Part shown: piece after piece, positions 1 through 11,300 of the stretch
Layout of the letters: every line of letters starts with the position of its first letter
Position numbering within the stretch: the stretch's first letter is position 1
NCBI GenBank assembly: GCA_963674835.2
Contig: CAXXKC010000001.1
Coordinates: 1,116,001-1,180,000 of the forward strand
Length of the DNA: 64,000 nucleotides
Direction: 5' to 3'
DNA from: G963674835 sp963674835
GTDB taxonomy: Bacteria > Planctomycetota > Planctomycetia > Pirellulales > Thermoguttaceae
The notes under the pieces: model-generated
Seen by the model: only the letters and a program-made list of their open reading frames with translations
What the model was told of the DNA's origin: nothing
Database searches by the model: none
Translations under genes and position numbers: made by a program

Positions 1-209
1 ATTCGGCCCAAAGCCGTCAGTCCGTCTCCTTCAGGCATACGGATATCCAGCAGAACAACGTCGACGTCATTCTCCAACGCATACCGTACGGCCGCCTCTC
101 CGGTAGAAACCTCAGCGACAACGTCAACTTCGGTCTCGGCCAAAAGGGTTTTCAGACCACAGCGCACTACTTCGTGGTCGTCGGCGATCAGCACTTTGAT
201 CTTGTCCAT
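1..209 (-). CDS. Response regulator receiver domain, partial (C-terminus beyond left edge)
   Basis: Translating the minus strand from the ATG at 209 gives MDKIKVLIADDHEVVRCG and about 50 further residues, running off the left edge of the window. The IADDHEVVR start (acidic pair) and the VVLLDIRMP block (phosphoacceptor aspartate) are the hallmarks of a CheY-like receiver domain, and the exact wording is typical of the NarL/FixJ/LuxR class, whose C-terminus is a helix-turn-helix DNA-binding domain. That output domain is not in the window, so the class is inferred. The gene starts 13 bases after the histidine kinase stop codon, so the two almost certainly form one operon and a cognate pair. Confidence 0.85.
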   Translation of the reverse strand, partial: MDKIKVLIADDHEVVRCGLKTLLAETEVDVVAEVSTGEAAVRYALENDVDVVLLDIRMPEGDGLTALGR

Positions 210-222
210 TCAGTCCTCCCAG

Positions 223-987
223 TCAAAAGGTTGCGACTTCCCATGGGGTGCGAGCCAAAGGCAAATCGGCAGAAACTCGCGTTCCTTTGCCCGGGGCACT
301 CTCAATCTTCGCCCGACCGCCGAGCAGCCGAGCACGCTCGCGTATTCCCCGTAAACCAAACCGTTTCCGATGAACGCCGTTCGGGTCCAACCCGACCCCC
401 CAGTCACGTACCTCCACGCGGAGACGATCCCCGACCTGGGTCAACCGGACCTCGGCGCGATCCGACTTGCTGTGCCGCCTCACGTTGGTGATCGCTTCCT
501 GGACGATCCGGTACACCGTCCCTTCCAGCAGCGGTTCCAATCGCGTGAACTGCACTTCCGCACGAAAATCGATCGACGGACCACCCGGTGGCTGATCGTC
601 GATCATCGACGCTATCGCCGCCACGACCCCCAGATCGTCCAGCTCCGGCGGACACAAGCCGCACACCAGACGCCGGGCCTCCGTGACCGCCTTGCGTATC
701 AGATGAAGCGAAACCTCCACTTCCTCACGACCGCTTCCTTCCGGCAGACGTCCTGTCTCCACCAGCGCCTCCAGACGCATCATGGCCGCGGTCGCCTCTT
801 GGATGAATCCGTCGTGAATCTCGAATGCCGTCAGCCGACGATCGCGGTCCAGCAAATCTGCTGGCAGCACAGCACTCGCCACCCAGTCCGGTGATTCCCC
901 CACCGTCCCTTCTAGCTCGCCAACCTGTTGGCTCAGGTTGACTAGCTCACCGATCATTGCATCATGTGCCTTCAGTGGTCGTTCCAC
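223..987 (-). CDS. Sensor histidine kinase, NarL/LuxR-partner type (HisKA_3 + HATPase_c)
   Basis: A 254-residue cytoplasmic histidine kinase. The dimerisation/phosphoacceptor segment reads RRLTAFEIHDGFIQEA, with probable phospho-acceptor His58, as in the HisKA_3 class that pairs with LuxR-type regulators. Downstream are the ATPase boxes: N box VQEAITNVRRHSKS, G1 box RDWGVGLD, and G2 box GLRGIRERARLLGG. No membrane segment or complete PAS/GAF domain is visible, and the region before the H box is only about 50 residues. The protein is therefore short for the class and its signal input is probably another protein or soluble. Translation starts at a GTG preceded by GAGGAG at good spacing; no better ATG lies upstream. 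It is followed after 13 bases by the response regulator. Confidence 0.85.
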   Translation of the reverse strand: MERPLKAHDAMIGELVNLSQQVGELEGTVGESPDWVASAVLPADLLDRDRRLTAFEIHDGFIQEATAAMMRLEALVETGRLPEGSGREEVEVSLHLIRKAVTEARRLVCGLCPPELDDLGVVAAIASMIDDQPPGGPSIDFRAEVQFTRLEPLLEGTVYRIVQEAITNVRRHSKSDRAEVRLTQVGDRLRVEVRDWGVGLDPNGVHRKRFGLRGIRERARLLGGRAKIESAPGKGTRVSADLPLARTPWEVATF

Positions 988-1736
988 GATCCGGCTCCTC
1001 GTTCCGAAGAAGGAGATGGACCCGTCTATAGCACTACACCATAGACGTCACTTCTCACTACGTGATGACCACGCCGGGACTCGTGGCAGCCAGGCCTTGC
1101 AGTCGATCCAGCGGGGGCCGTGAAGTTTCCCCACAACGTGCCCCTCTAACTTATGATCTGCCTGACCCACCCTCCTAAATGATAGCAGGAAGTTTCCCCG
1201 CGGGCACCCCCTGAACAACCATTTTTCGGGGGTGAGCAGTCGTGGACACTGCTACTCATGAGCCTATAGTCCCGCTCCCTCATAACCACGACGGACTGTC
1301 ACAGCACTCCACCTACTGGTGCCACACCGGTGGCCCGATCTCCGCGAAATCAGACGCGGTCTTGCCCGCTCCACCCCTATAACCCGCGAGAAACCTTAAC
1401 AGCAGCTAGCCCGTGACGCCCGACCCCATTCCCTCCTGCAATGGCGGGACCTATTCGCCGACCGCCCGTTCAGGCACCGGCGTTCGTGGTGGGGTCGCAT
1501 CAGCCATTATGGTATGCATCGACGAGCGATTGTAAAGTGCACTGGCAAAAAATGTCGCAGTCAAACCCCTCTCGCGAGCCGAAACGCAACGCCCGATAGA
1601 TGCAACATCGAAGCAGCCTCGCTTGCGGATACCCCCCACAGGAGCTGCGACAAGTCGCACTTAGGCGTGCAACCACATGCCCTCAACCACGCCTCGCCCG
1701 CCAACCCACGACCCACTCGCCCGCCCGTCGGAACCG
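988..1736. other. Gene-poor gap of about 750 bases
   Basis: I see no convincing gene on either strand; the short open frames here have no recognisable content. The stretch must hold the promoter of the two-component operon (minus strand) and the 3-prime end of greA. The only structure noticed is a perfect 11-base direct repeat, GAAGTTTCCCC, at 1122-1132 and 1189-1199. Confidence 0.5.
1122..1199. repeat. Pair of 11-bp direct repeats upstream of the two-component operon
   Basis: GAAGTTTCCCC occurs at 1122-1132 and again at 1189-1199, with start points 67 bases apart, both 130-210 bases upstream of the histidine kinase start. Each copy is followed within about 10 bases by a C-rich run containing GTGCCCC or GGCACCCC. 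The pair could be a regulator binding site, but a chance duplicate in a C-rich region cannot be excluded. Confidence 0.3.
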
Positions 1737-2222
1737 TCAAGCAAGGTTGTCGTAGCGTATCTCAAGAATCTCAAAGCGCGTAACGCCCATCGGCACCGCG
1801 ATCTCGACGCAATCCCCAACCTTCTTGCCAACAAGCCCTTGCGCCAATGGGCTCGTGATGAGAATCTTGCCCACGGCATAGTCCTCCTCGCCCGCCCCCA
1901 CCAGCGTGAATTCCTCCGTGTCGTCCAGATCCAAATCCTTCACAACCACCGTGCAGCCGAACGCCACTTCGTCCTTGGGAGCCTTGGCCGGATCGACCAT
2001 CACTGCGCGGGAAAGCTGATCTCGCTTCTGATTGATCTTCGCCTGCAACATGCCTAGGCTCTCTCGTGCCCCGTGGTATTCCGCGTTTTCGCTCAAATCG
2101 CCCTCCGCGCGGGCGTCTGCAACTCGCTGAGCCAGTTTCGGCAACTCCACTTGTTCCAGGTGGTCAAGCTCCGCCTTGAGCTTGTCGTAGCCGACGGTCG
2201 TCATCGGAATACGTTCCAGCAT
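1737..2222 (-). CDS. greA: Transcription elongation factor GreA
   Basis: GreA rescues backtracked RNA polymerase by stimulating cleavage of the nascent transcript through the secondary channel. The 161-residue product has the usual two-domain layout. The N-terminal antiparallel coiled coil (about residues 1-75) carries the acidic tip EGDLSENAEYHGARE. The C-terminal FKBP-like domain contains EEFTLVG, ISPLAQGLVGKKVGD-like residues and a terminal FEILEIRY strand. An in-frame start 60 bases further upstream exists, but the ATG at 2222 is preferred: it has GGGAG 8-9 bases ahead and gives normal GreA length. A terminator-like hairpin lies 20 bases upstream of this start and a promoter-like element further up, so the gene may be controlled by attenuation in its leader. 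Confidence 0.95.
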   Translation of the reverse strand: MLERIPMTTVGYDKLKAELDHLEQVELPKLAQRVADARAEGDLSENAEYHGARESLGMLQAKINQKRDQLSRAVMVDPAKAPKDEVAFGCTVVVKDLDLDDTEEFTLVGAGEEDYAVGKILITSPLAQGLVGKKVGDCVEIAVPMGVTRFEILEIRYDNLA

Positions 2223-2242
2223 CGAATCACTCCCATTAAGAC

Positions 2243-2280
2243 AAAAAAGAAGCAACCTCCCGCGAGAAGGAGGCTGCTTC
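2243..2280 (-). terminator. Strong intrinsic terminator between the giant gene and greA
   Basis: On the minus strand GAAGCAGCCTCC (2280-2269) pairs with GGAGGTTGCTTC (2260-2249), an almost perfect 12-bp stem with a single G-U type mismatch. It encloses a short loop and is followed directly by six T residues (2248-2243). This is a textbook Rho-independent terminator. It ends transcription from the giant gene (stop at 2330). It also lies only 20 bases ahead of the greA start codon, so it can act as an attenuator if a greA promoter lies upstream of it. Confidence 0.85.
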
Positions 2281-2299
2281 ATACATCAGACAGCGTATT

Positions 2300-2328
2300 A
2301 TTGTTGGCCTAAACGCCGCTTGTGTCAA
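2300..2328 (-). promoter_or_regulatory. Promoter-like element ahead of the greA leader hairpin
   Basis: Reading the minus strand just after the giant-gene stop codon there is a perfect TTGACA (2328-2323), a 17-base spacer and AACAAT (2305-2300) as a weak -10; an overlapping CAATAAT could serve with a longer spacer. Transcription would start near 2293 and run into the terminator hairpin at 2280-2243 before greA. The element is inferred from consensus only, and the -10 is poor. Confidence 0.4.
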
Positions 2329-2329
2329 G

Positions 2330-5300
2330 CTACGCCCAGGCGGCAAACACCTCGTCCACGTCGGTCAGGTCGGTCTTCAAGCTACTGTCCAACGTTTCCC
2401 GAAGCTGGATCTTCTCGATGTCGTAAAACCAGGCAATCTGGGAAGGATCGATCAACGCCGCGGCCAGCGCTGCCGTGTCGGAAGAGACCACGTTGGCATC
2501 GTACACGCTTGCCGAATCGTTGCCGTCACCCATTCGCAAATACACTTCTTCGAAGAACTTCGCCCGTTGGTAGAAGGTCGAACCGTACACACGCGTTTGG
2601 CCCGTCTGGGCGATTACCTGCTCGGCTCGAACGCTGCCGTACAGGTTGGCGACGTCGTGGCCGTCACTGGCAAAGCCGTGCATATCGTCGAAGTTCTTGG
2701 CACGCAAGTAGTACTCCGAGCCGTACATACGGGCCATGTTCGAGTAGGCCTCGTACGTATCGTCGCCAGCCGAGTCGTACAGGAAGGCCCTGTCGTACCC
2801 GCTGCCGGTGCTCACGGCGTGCGTGTACTCAAACTGGTTTGCGGTGAGCGAGTAGCCCGTACCGCTGAGCGTGCCACTGAGCGGCTTGGCCGTAAACGTG
2901 TCGTCCCCGGCCGAATCGTACAGGAAGGCCACGTCCACCCCGCCGGTGCCACCGTCGACGGTCAGCGTGCTGAACCCGTCCAACCTGCGACTGTACCCGG
3001 TGCCCGTAAGCGTGGCCTTGGTTGGCCAAGCACGAAGCTCGTCCGCGGTGTCCGCGTCGCCCCACAGTTGGGCCGTATCGTTGCCACCCTTGCCATAAGC
3101 GTCAACCGTCGCGAATCCTACTGCACGGCGGTAGTAGCCGTCGCCCCACATACGGGCCCAACCCGACTTGGCCTGGAACAGCTCGTCACCCGTCGTGCCG
3201 ATGAAGACGGCCCGGTCCGCGCCGGTCGACGCGAACGCATGCACCGTATCGAAGCCGACTGATCGATAGAGGATGCCGTCGCCCGTTATGCGTCCAAACG
3301 TGCTGCTCATTTCCAGCAGGTCGTCGCCAGCCGTGTCATACAGGTTAGCCGTGTCGTTGCCTGCTGAGGCAAACGCGTGGACCGTCTCGAAATTCAAGGC
3401 CGTGTAGTTGACCCCGGTGCCGACGAGCGTAGCCACACCCGGCTTGACGGTCAGCGTATCGTCGCCGCTGCCGTCGTACATCCGCACGGTGTCGTTTCCG
3501 CCGGCCCCGTCGACGCGGATGATCTCGATGTTGCTGGCCGTGATCGTGAAGCCGTTGCCGGCGAACGTCACGGAGGTCGGATAGAACGTGGCCGTTTCAT
3601 CGTAGGTGGTACCCACGAACACCACGCGGTCGTTGCCGCCCAGTGCGTTGAAGGTGATGCCCACCACGTTTGCGTCCAAAGCCTGAACGACGCCGTTGAG
3701 CGTAACAACCCAGGTGTCGACCGTCGGTCCCGCGACGAATTGCAGGATGTCGTTGCCGTCGCTCCCCTTCAGGACCAACACCGTCGGGTAAATCACCACG
3801 GTGGTGATATCCGCCAGGCTGGTGGCCGTGCTGGTTACGACATAGTCGGACGGATTGAGCACGACGATCCGTTCAAACACGTTGGTGTCATACAGCTCGT
3901 CGGGCCCGCTCCACACGATGACGAAGTCACCGTCGCTGTCCATCGAGACCGCCGAATCCACCTGGTCGCCTTCCGTCGTGGCATTAACCCGGAACTCATT
4001 CGGGTAATCCGCGTTGGCCGTTCCGTCGGCGTTGAAGATCCGGGCGTAGATGCCCTTGTCCAGCGGCGTTGAGTCATCCGGGCCGAGGCGGTCGCTGTTG
4101 TCCTGCCCGTACGTGGTCCACGTGACCACATAATTGCCCGCGTCGTCCATGGCCACCGCAGGCTGCGTCTGCCAGTCGCGCGTTGTCTGGTTGACCAGCG
4201 CGTCCACCCCTTGGGCCGTGCCGGCACTGTTGTACCGACGAGCATAGATGCCGTAGCCGCTGCCGTCCTGACCGAGGCTCGCCCACACCACGACGAAGTC
4301 GCCGTTGGCATCCATCGCCACCTGAGGCGTGATCTGCGCGTTCGTCGCGACGTTGTTCACACGGAACTCGCCCGTCAGTGCCTGGCTGTCTGACGAGTAT
4401 CGCCGGGCGTACACGCCCCACGAGCTTCCGTCCTGAGACGCGCCGTTGCTGTTCCATACCACGGTGAAGTTGCCGTCGTCGTCCATGGCCACGTCCGGAC
4501 GCGTCTGGGAACCGTCCGTATTGATGCTCACCGCGAAATCGCCGGTGGTCGCCTTGCCCAGCGAGTTGAAGCTGCGGCCGTACACTCCGGAATAGTCGAT
4601 TCCGCCCGCGGCCGACGTGCCTTCGCCCGTCCACGCCACGGTGAAGTCGCCGTTGGCACTCATGGCCACGGCTGGGGCCGTTTGCTCCCCAACCTTATAC
4701 GTGTTCACTCGGAACTGGTCCCCCTGGGCCACACCCGATGCGTCGAACAGGCGGCCGAAGATGCCGTTCTGTTCCACGATGTTGTCCGAGCCGATCCCTT
4801 CCCCGGCCCAAACGACGATGAAGTCGCCGAACACATCCATGGCCACGTCGGGCATCGTCTGCGAGCCCGTCGTGTACGAGCTCACGATGAACTCCGATCC
4901 CAGTTTCGTGCCAAAACGGTTGAACCGCTGACCGATGATGTTCCCCTCAGTCGTGTCATCCTCCAACACGCCATAGGCCACCCAAATGACCACGTAATCG
5001 CCCTCGGCATTGCTGGCGACCACCGGGCTGTCCTGCTTGGCCTCGATTGTGTCACTGATCGGAGTATCCGACGTGGTCGGGTCGGGCGAGCCACCACCCG
5101 GCGGAACCGGCGTCAGTCCCACGCGAACGCTGAAGCTGCGCGAGAAGTTGCTCCCCGGGATGCCGTCGTAGTTGCCGTCCAGGGCGTTCTCGAACACGTC
5201 TTCGATCCGATCGCGAATCGTCAGAACGTACGATCCTTCCGCCAGCGGCTGCGCACCCGGAGTCACCGAGTCCGCGTCGAACGTGACGATAGCCTCGTAC

Positions 5301-8300
5301 TTGTTGGTGGCCGAGTTGCGCCCCAGATAGTTGATGCTGTAGATGCCACCGGACACCGTCTGACCGTCGCGCAGCAACTGCCAGTTCGCCGGGTTCAGCA
5401 CGCTGTGCAGGCCGTTCGTGCCGTTCTCGACGTTCAGATCCTCGCTGAACGTCACGATGAATTGCGACACGTCGTCCTCGAACATCACCGACGGCAGCAC
5501 CGTCACCCGCACGTTTCCACCGCTCTGACTCACCACGTTGTCGACGTCCGTGACCGTGGGCCCCGCGTCGTCAGAAGGCATCGCGTACCACGTTTGGAAC
5601 ACGCCCTGGCTGTCCAGCTCGCCGGCCACCTCGCCGTTGCCGCTCCACACGATGATGAAGTCGCCCTCGTAGTCCATGGCGATACCCGGATACCGCTGGT
5701 CGCCGGGCTGGGTCGTGTTGACCGCAAATTCACTGCCGATCTCGCCGTTCGGACCGAGGAAGGCGTTCTTGCCCACCAGGGTGGTTCGGGCATAGCGTTG
5801 GGCGTAAATCCCATAGCTGTTGGGCACGTCCGGATCGACGTTCGCGCCCGTGTACGGCGGCAACGGGCGATCCTGGAAACTCTCCCATACAATCGCGAAG
5901 TCACCGTCGATGTCCATCGCCACATGCGAGTACTGCTGATTGCCATCAGCGAACGTGTTCACCAGGAATTCGTCGCTCAACGCGTTCCCCTCTGCGTCGA
6001 AGCGGCGTGCGTAGATCCCATTCTCACCTTCGACACCGGCCCCGGGGCCGTTGCCGACGCCGTCCTGACCGTAGCTCGTCCAGCTAATCACGAAGTTGCC
6101 CTCGGCGTCCAACGCCACCGACGAGTACATCTGGTCGTCGGTCACCGTCTGGTTCACGAGGAACTCCGCCGCACCGCTGCGAAGCGACTGATCGATCCAG
6201 TCCGCGTACAGCGAGACGCGCACGTCAACCCCGATCGTGCCGAATGGGCTCGTGTCCGACGTCCCATAGCTGGTCACACCGGCGATCTTGCCGTCGATAA
6301 AGTTCGGCCCGCCCGAGTCGCCGTGGCTTGCGCACGCTTCGTTCACACCCACACCCAGGTCGTGAATGCCCAGCAGAAGCCCGAGTGTGTCGTCGGCCGC
6401 CAGCCCGCTGTCGAAGTCGTAGACCAGACCGTCCGGTGCCACGGTCGAATCGAGCTGATCCGAGGTCGCCTCGAACCGGTTCTCGCCGCTGCGCTTCGTT
6501 CCGAAGGGCAGGGTGGCCCCCGTTTCGCCGTTTCCAGCGATTCCATAGCCGACCATGTCGAAAACGCGGTCCAGTTCGTCGAAGCTCCGATAGATGTCGT
6601 AGCGCTCCACCGTGGTCGGAGCCGGACTCTCCAGCACGAGCACCGCCAGGTCGCCGCCCAGTTCCACGAAGCCCGTGTAGTTCGGGTTCACGATCACTTG
6701 GCTCACGTTGTATACCACCGTTCCACTCGGCAGATCGAAGGTCACGGTAATCCCGCTGACCGGTGCGACCTCGTTCGAGTTCGGCGCACAGACCACGTGG
6801 GCCGCCGTCAGAATGTGCATGCCTGTGGTCAACAGCGACCCACTTCCGCCGTAGGCATCTCCGTTCGCCATGACCGTCGTAATCGAGACGACCCCATCAT
6901 ACCCTTCACCTGCCGGAACGACGTGGTTCCCTGGATCGTCCGTCGTCACGATGTACGGCGTGTAGTCGAACTGCCGCGTATCGTCGCTGCCCGTAATAGG
7001 CTGCACGAAGGCGTTGGAGTCCGTCGAGGTGCCCGTGATGACACTGTTGCTGAAGAACCGCTTCGCATACACGTTGGTCTCATAGGCGGCGTCGCCGTCT
7101 TGCCCCGACGAGGTCCACGTGATCACGAACGATCCGTTCGTCGACATGCCGATACTCGGATGCATCTGGTCCCCGACGGTCGTGTCGTTGACCAGGAACT
7201 CGGCCGAAACGCCGTCCACTCGCGTGAACGTCTGAACCTGGCCGCTCGATCCGGAGTCGTGCGTCATGCTCGCCACGGTGATCTGTGGTTGGTCCTGACT
7301 GCCGTCGCTTCCGGTGAACTGGATCGTAATCGTTGTGTTGCTGGTCGCCTGTACGGTCACGCTCGCACCCAGCGCGGCTAGCGCGCTCTGCACGCTCGCG
7401 GCTGTATCCGAAGCATTTCCGCTGTAGCGAATGCTCGATGTGGTCAGGCCGTTGAATTGCAGCCGGAACGTCCCCGAAAACTGATCGACGAAGTTGATCA
7501 CCTGCAATTCGTCAATGCCGCCCACCGTGGCTCCCGTCGGACTGTAGCGCTGTGCGTAAACGCCGTACCCGCTGCCGTCCTGATTCAGGCTCTGCCAAGT
7601 GATGACGAAATCGCCCTCTGCGTCCATCGCTACCGACGAATAACGCTGGATGTCGTCGGTCGTCCCGTTGACCCGGAACGCGCCGCCGGTGGTGCTCCCT
7701 GTCGCTGTCAACACGTTGCCCGCAGCGTCGAACCGCTTTGCCCACACGTTCCAGTCGCCCGAATCCTGCTGCGACCAGGTAATCACAAAATCTCCGTCTG
7801 CGTCGCGCGCCACCGAGGGGCTCGATGCCGTCGTGTTGCTCGTGACCTGGAACTCCTTGATCGCCGTCGTCGTCGACTGTCGGGTGGTCCCCGACTCCGT
7901 GTAGCTTGCATCGTACAGCTTGGCGAACACGCCCTGGCCGGGCACCGTCCACACCACGACATAATCGCCGTCCGCATCGCTGGCAACCGTCTGCTGGCTG
8001 GTCGGAACGGTGACCTGGCTGCCGGTCGAGCTGCCGTTGACCAGTTCCTCGCCCGTCGTCGGCGCCATGACGTCGAACGTTCGCGAGTTGACGTCGCCGT
8101 TGACCGAGAATCCGCTGAAATCCAACGGATTGCCCGCCGTATCGCGGAGCGTGCTCTTGGCGACGATCTCGTAGTGGCCGCTCCCAAGCGGCGTGACCCC
8201 CGCGGCGACGCCGTTGCCGTCCAGCGTGATCACCGCTTCCCACTTGTTGGATCCGATGGCGCTCAGCCCCAACGCCGTGGCTAGGTCCGCCGCCCGGTTC

Positions 8301-11300
8301 ATGCCGAAGTCGATCGAGCTAATCCCGCCGAGCACCGCCACGCCATCTTTCAGCAACGCCCAATTGTCCGTGTTCGTCACGCTCGCCGTCGACGACGTCA
8401 TCATCTCCTCGTCGAACGTGACCACGATGTACTGCAGGTTCTCCCCAACCTGGCCTCCACTGGTCAGGCGGCTGCCGTCGGGAAGCAGGAAGTCGGTCAG
8501 AATCGGACCTGCCGTGTCGCGGCTCTCGACGTACCTCCGATAGTAGATGTTCGTGTTCGAATCGCCGCCGTAGTTGAAGTAGTAGTACGAGCTGTAGACC
8601 GCGCTGTTGGTAAACTGCTCGTTCTGTGCCCACACCGACGTGAAGCTCCCTTCCGGCGTGATGCCCGAAGAGGACTGCGTCTGGACCGTTCCCATGTCGC
8701 CGTACGTGAAGTGGGCCATAATGGGAAACGGTGCCGCGTCGGCCCGCCCCTGAACGTCCGTCGTCACCGAGATCACTCCCGTGTACGGCGGATGGGTCGT
8801 GTCGCCCGCAGGAGTCACCGGCTGCGGCTGCAACTGATTCGTCCCTCCGCTTTCGCCCGTATAAGTGATCTGGAACCGGTACGGAGGGCCGCCCGTAAGC
8901 GCCGCGACCGTCACACCCTGGTACGGCGATTCCCCGTCGCTGCCCACGAAGTTCTCCAACAGGTTCTGAATCGCCGTGGCAACGTCATCCGGAGTCGTCG
9001 GGTCGAAATACACGTAGCCCGATCCGTCCGCCGCCGGATTGACGTACGCACCCGTCGACGGGTCGTAGATCTTCAGACCGAACCATCCGGTCGTGTCCTT
9101 CGAGAAGCTGATGGTCTGAACTTCGTCGATCGGTTCCGCGGTCAGATCGTTCTTGATCACCGACATGCTCACGTTGATGTCGTGCACCGCACCGATGAAC
9201 GTGATCCGGTAGCAGTAGTCGTTCGTGTCGACCAGGTTGCCGCTGCTGTCCTTGATCTGCCAATACGCGTCGTCCGTCGCCGACGTAGGCTGGCGCGCCG
9301 CAATCTCCGCGGAAGAAACCAACTCCACCACGACGGGCCCTTGTCTTTCGGGCTCCGGCCATGCTACGCCCAAGAAACCGATGCCTTGCAGCGCATCCTC
9401 AATCCCCTGGCGTGTCGCCTCCAAATCCGGAACGTCTTCCTCTGTGACGAAGTCGAAGGTCACATCCTCATACGTGCCCGAGTTCACCGGATCGTACACG
9501 CGTACCGTCACGTTACCGCCGCTCGTCGTCGAATCGAACGAGAAGTAGTAGGTCGTGTTGTGACCGTCGTGATCCGCATTGACCGGGCTGTCCGTATCCA
9601 GGATCGTCTGGCTTTCACTGGGGCTTGCGTCCATCCGGAAGAACAGGATGTCGTTCGCCTGGCCGCGATTCGAGCTATACGTTGCTTCCAACTGTGCGCG
9701 TCGGATAGCCAATGCAGTATCGACCTGGTCCTTGTCGTACCCCTGCGCCTGCAACGTGTTCTGCAGCGCAAACAAAGTCGTGTTGATCGTGTCGTCGACG
9801 TCGGACTCCGAATCGTCGCGGCCATAGCCCTCGAAGGTCACGAAGATGTCGCCATCCGCATCCAGCAATGCCTGCGAACCCGTCTGCTCCAGGAACCAGT
9901 AGGGCGTGTCGCCCGACTCGGCGCTGTTGATGCGACTCGGGCCGAGGATGACCGACGGCGCCACATTGCCCGCGTCGTCATACAGTTGATACTCGATGCC
10001 GCGGATACCCAACGACGTGTTTCCGCCCTGATCCACGTCCACCTCGTCGGCCGCGGTCTCCGTCCACGTGATCGCGAGGTTGTTATCGTTGTCAAAGCAC
10101 GATGTCGTCTGCCATGCGATGACCCCGTCAGCTACGTTCGTTGGGCCCATGATCACTTCGCCCAACGGATCTCTCACCACCACGTAACTGGTCCCCGTGC
10201 CCGCCGTCGTAGCGACGGTCCAGGTCATGGCGACGTGGCCGTCGCGACTCATCGACACGTACGGGTCGTAGTGGATGTTCGTGTCGGCGGTCAACACCTC
10301 GCTTCCTACGCGCTCACCGTCCATGTTGTAGCGCTGCATGTACACGCCGTTGAAGTAGCTGAAATCCTGGCCTTGCGTCGCCCACGCCACGGTGAAGTTC
10401 CCCGCATCGTCCATGGCAACCGAGGGAGTGCCTTGAGGATTGTTCGTCGTCGTGTTCACACGGAACTCGCCCCCCAACGCCCGCACCCCTTGGATCGGCT
10501 CCCCATACACGACGTACTCGGGGTTATCCTGGTATCCCGCCGGCGAGAATCGCCGCGCATAGATGTCCGTGACGCTGCCGTTCGATGTCGTATCGGGAAC
10601 TTCGCTCGTCCACGTAATCACGAAGTCGCCGTCGGCATCCATGGCCACAGCCGGCCCATCGACGCCGTAATTGTGCAGGTCGAGCCCAGCGTACGGGTTC
10701 CCCTGGTCGTAGATGTCTGGCCACAGTGTCGCCGGATTGTCGTATTCCTCGGCGTTCACCCGAAATTCCGGGCTCGATTCCTTCAGCGTCCGCACGCTGT
10801 CCGCCGGTAGGTTCGTGATCGCGTTGCCGTACTCGTCGTACGCCGAATCGAGAACCATTTCCGGGTGATTCTCCTTGCCCGACACTCCCGTAAACGTCAC
10901 GTCGAACTGCTGAACGCTGCCGCTGACCGGAATCACCGACACCTCTTCCGACGTGTACATCTTCACCGCGTACTCGATATTGGCCGCCGTCAAAATCGGC
11001 GAGCCGGGTACCACCGGAATGTCGTGGATCAGAATCGGCTCACGCACCCGCTCCACCGTCACCGCCGGCAGAAAACCGCTGTCGGTCGCCGCGTTCGTAA
11101 CCGTGCCGACCCAGGTGATCAGCGGCTGCAACTGGTCAGACTGGACCAACGATTCGATCGCGTCGAACTCGACCGTGAATTCGGTCGGGCTAATCGCGGT
11201 CACTGTCGCGTTGTTCAGAGCCTCCGCTCCAGCGCCCAAGCCTTGCAGAAACATCTCCAGGTTCGCAGCGTTCGCCTCAGCTCCCAGCGATTCATTGAAG

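Noticed and set aside
4682..10810. Very long plus-strand open frames (about 899 and 699 codons) opposite the giant gene
   Set aside because: They are antisense to a clearly coding repeat gene, rich in Arg/His/Val as expected from the complement of Asp/Gly-rich codons, and contain no recognisable motif.
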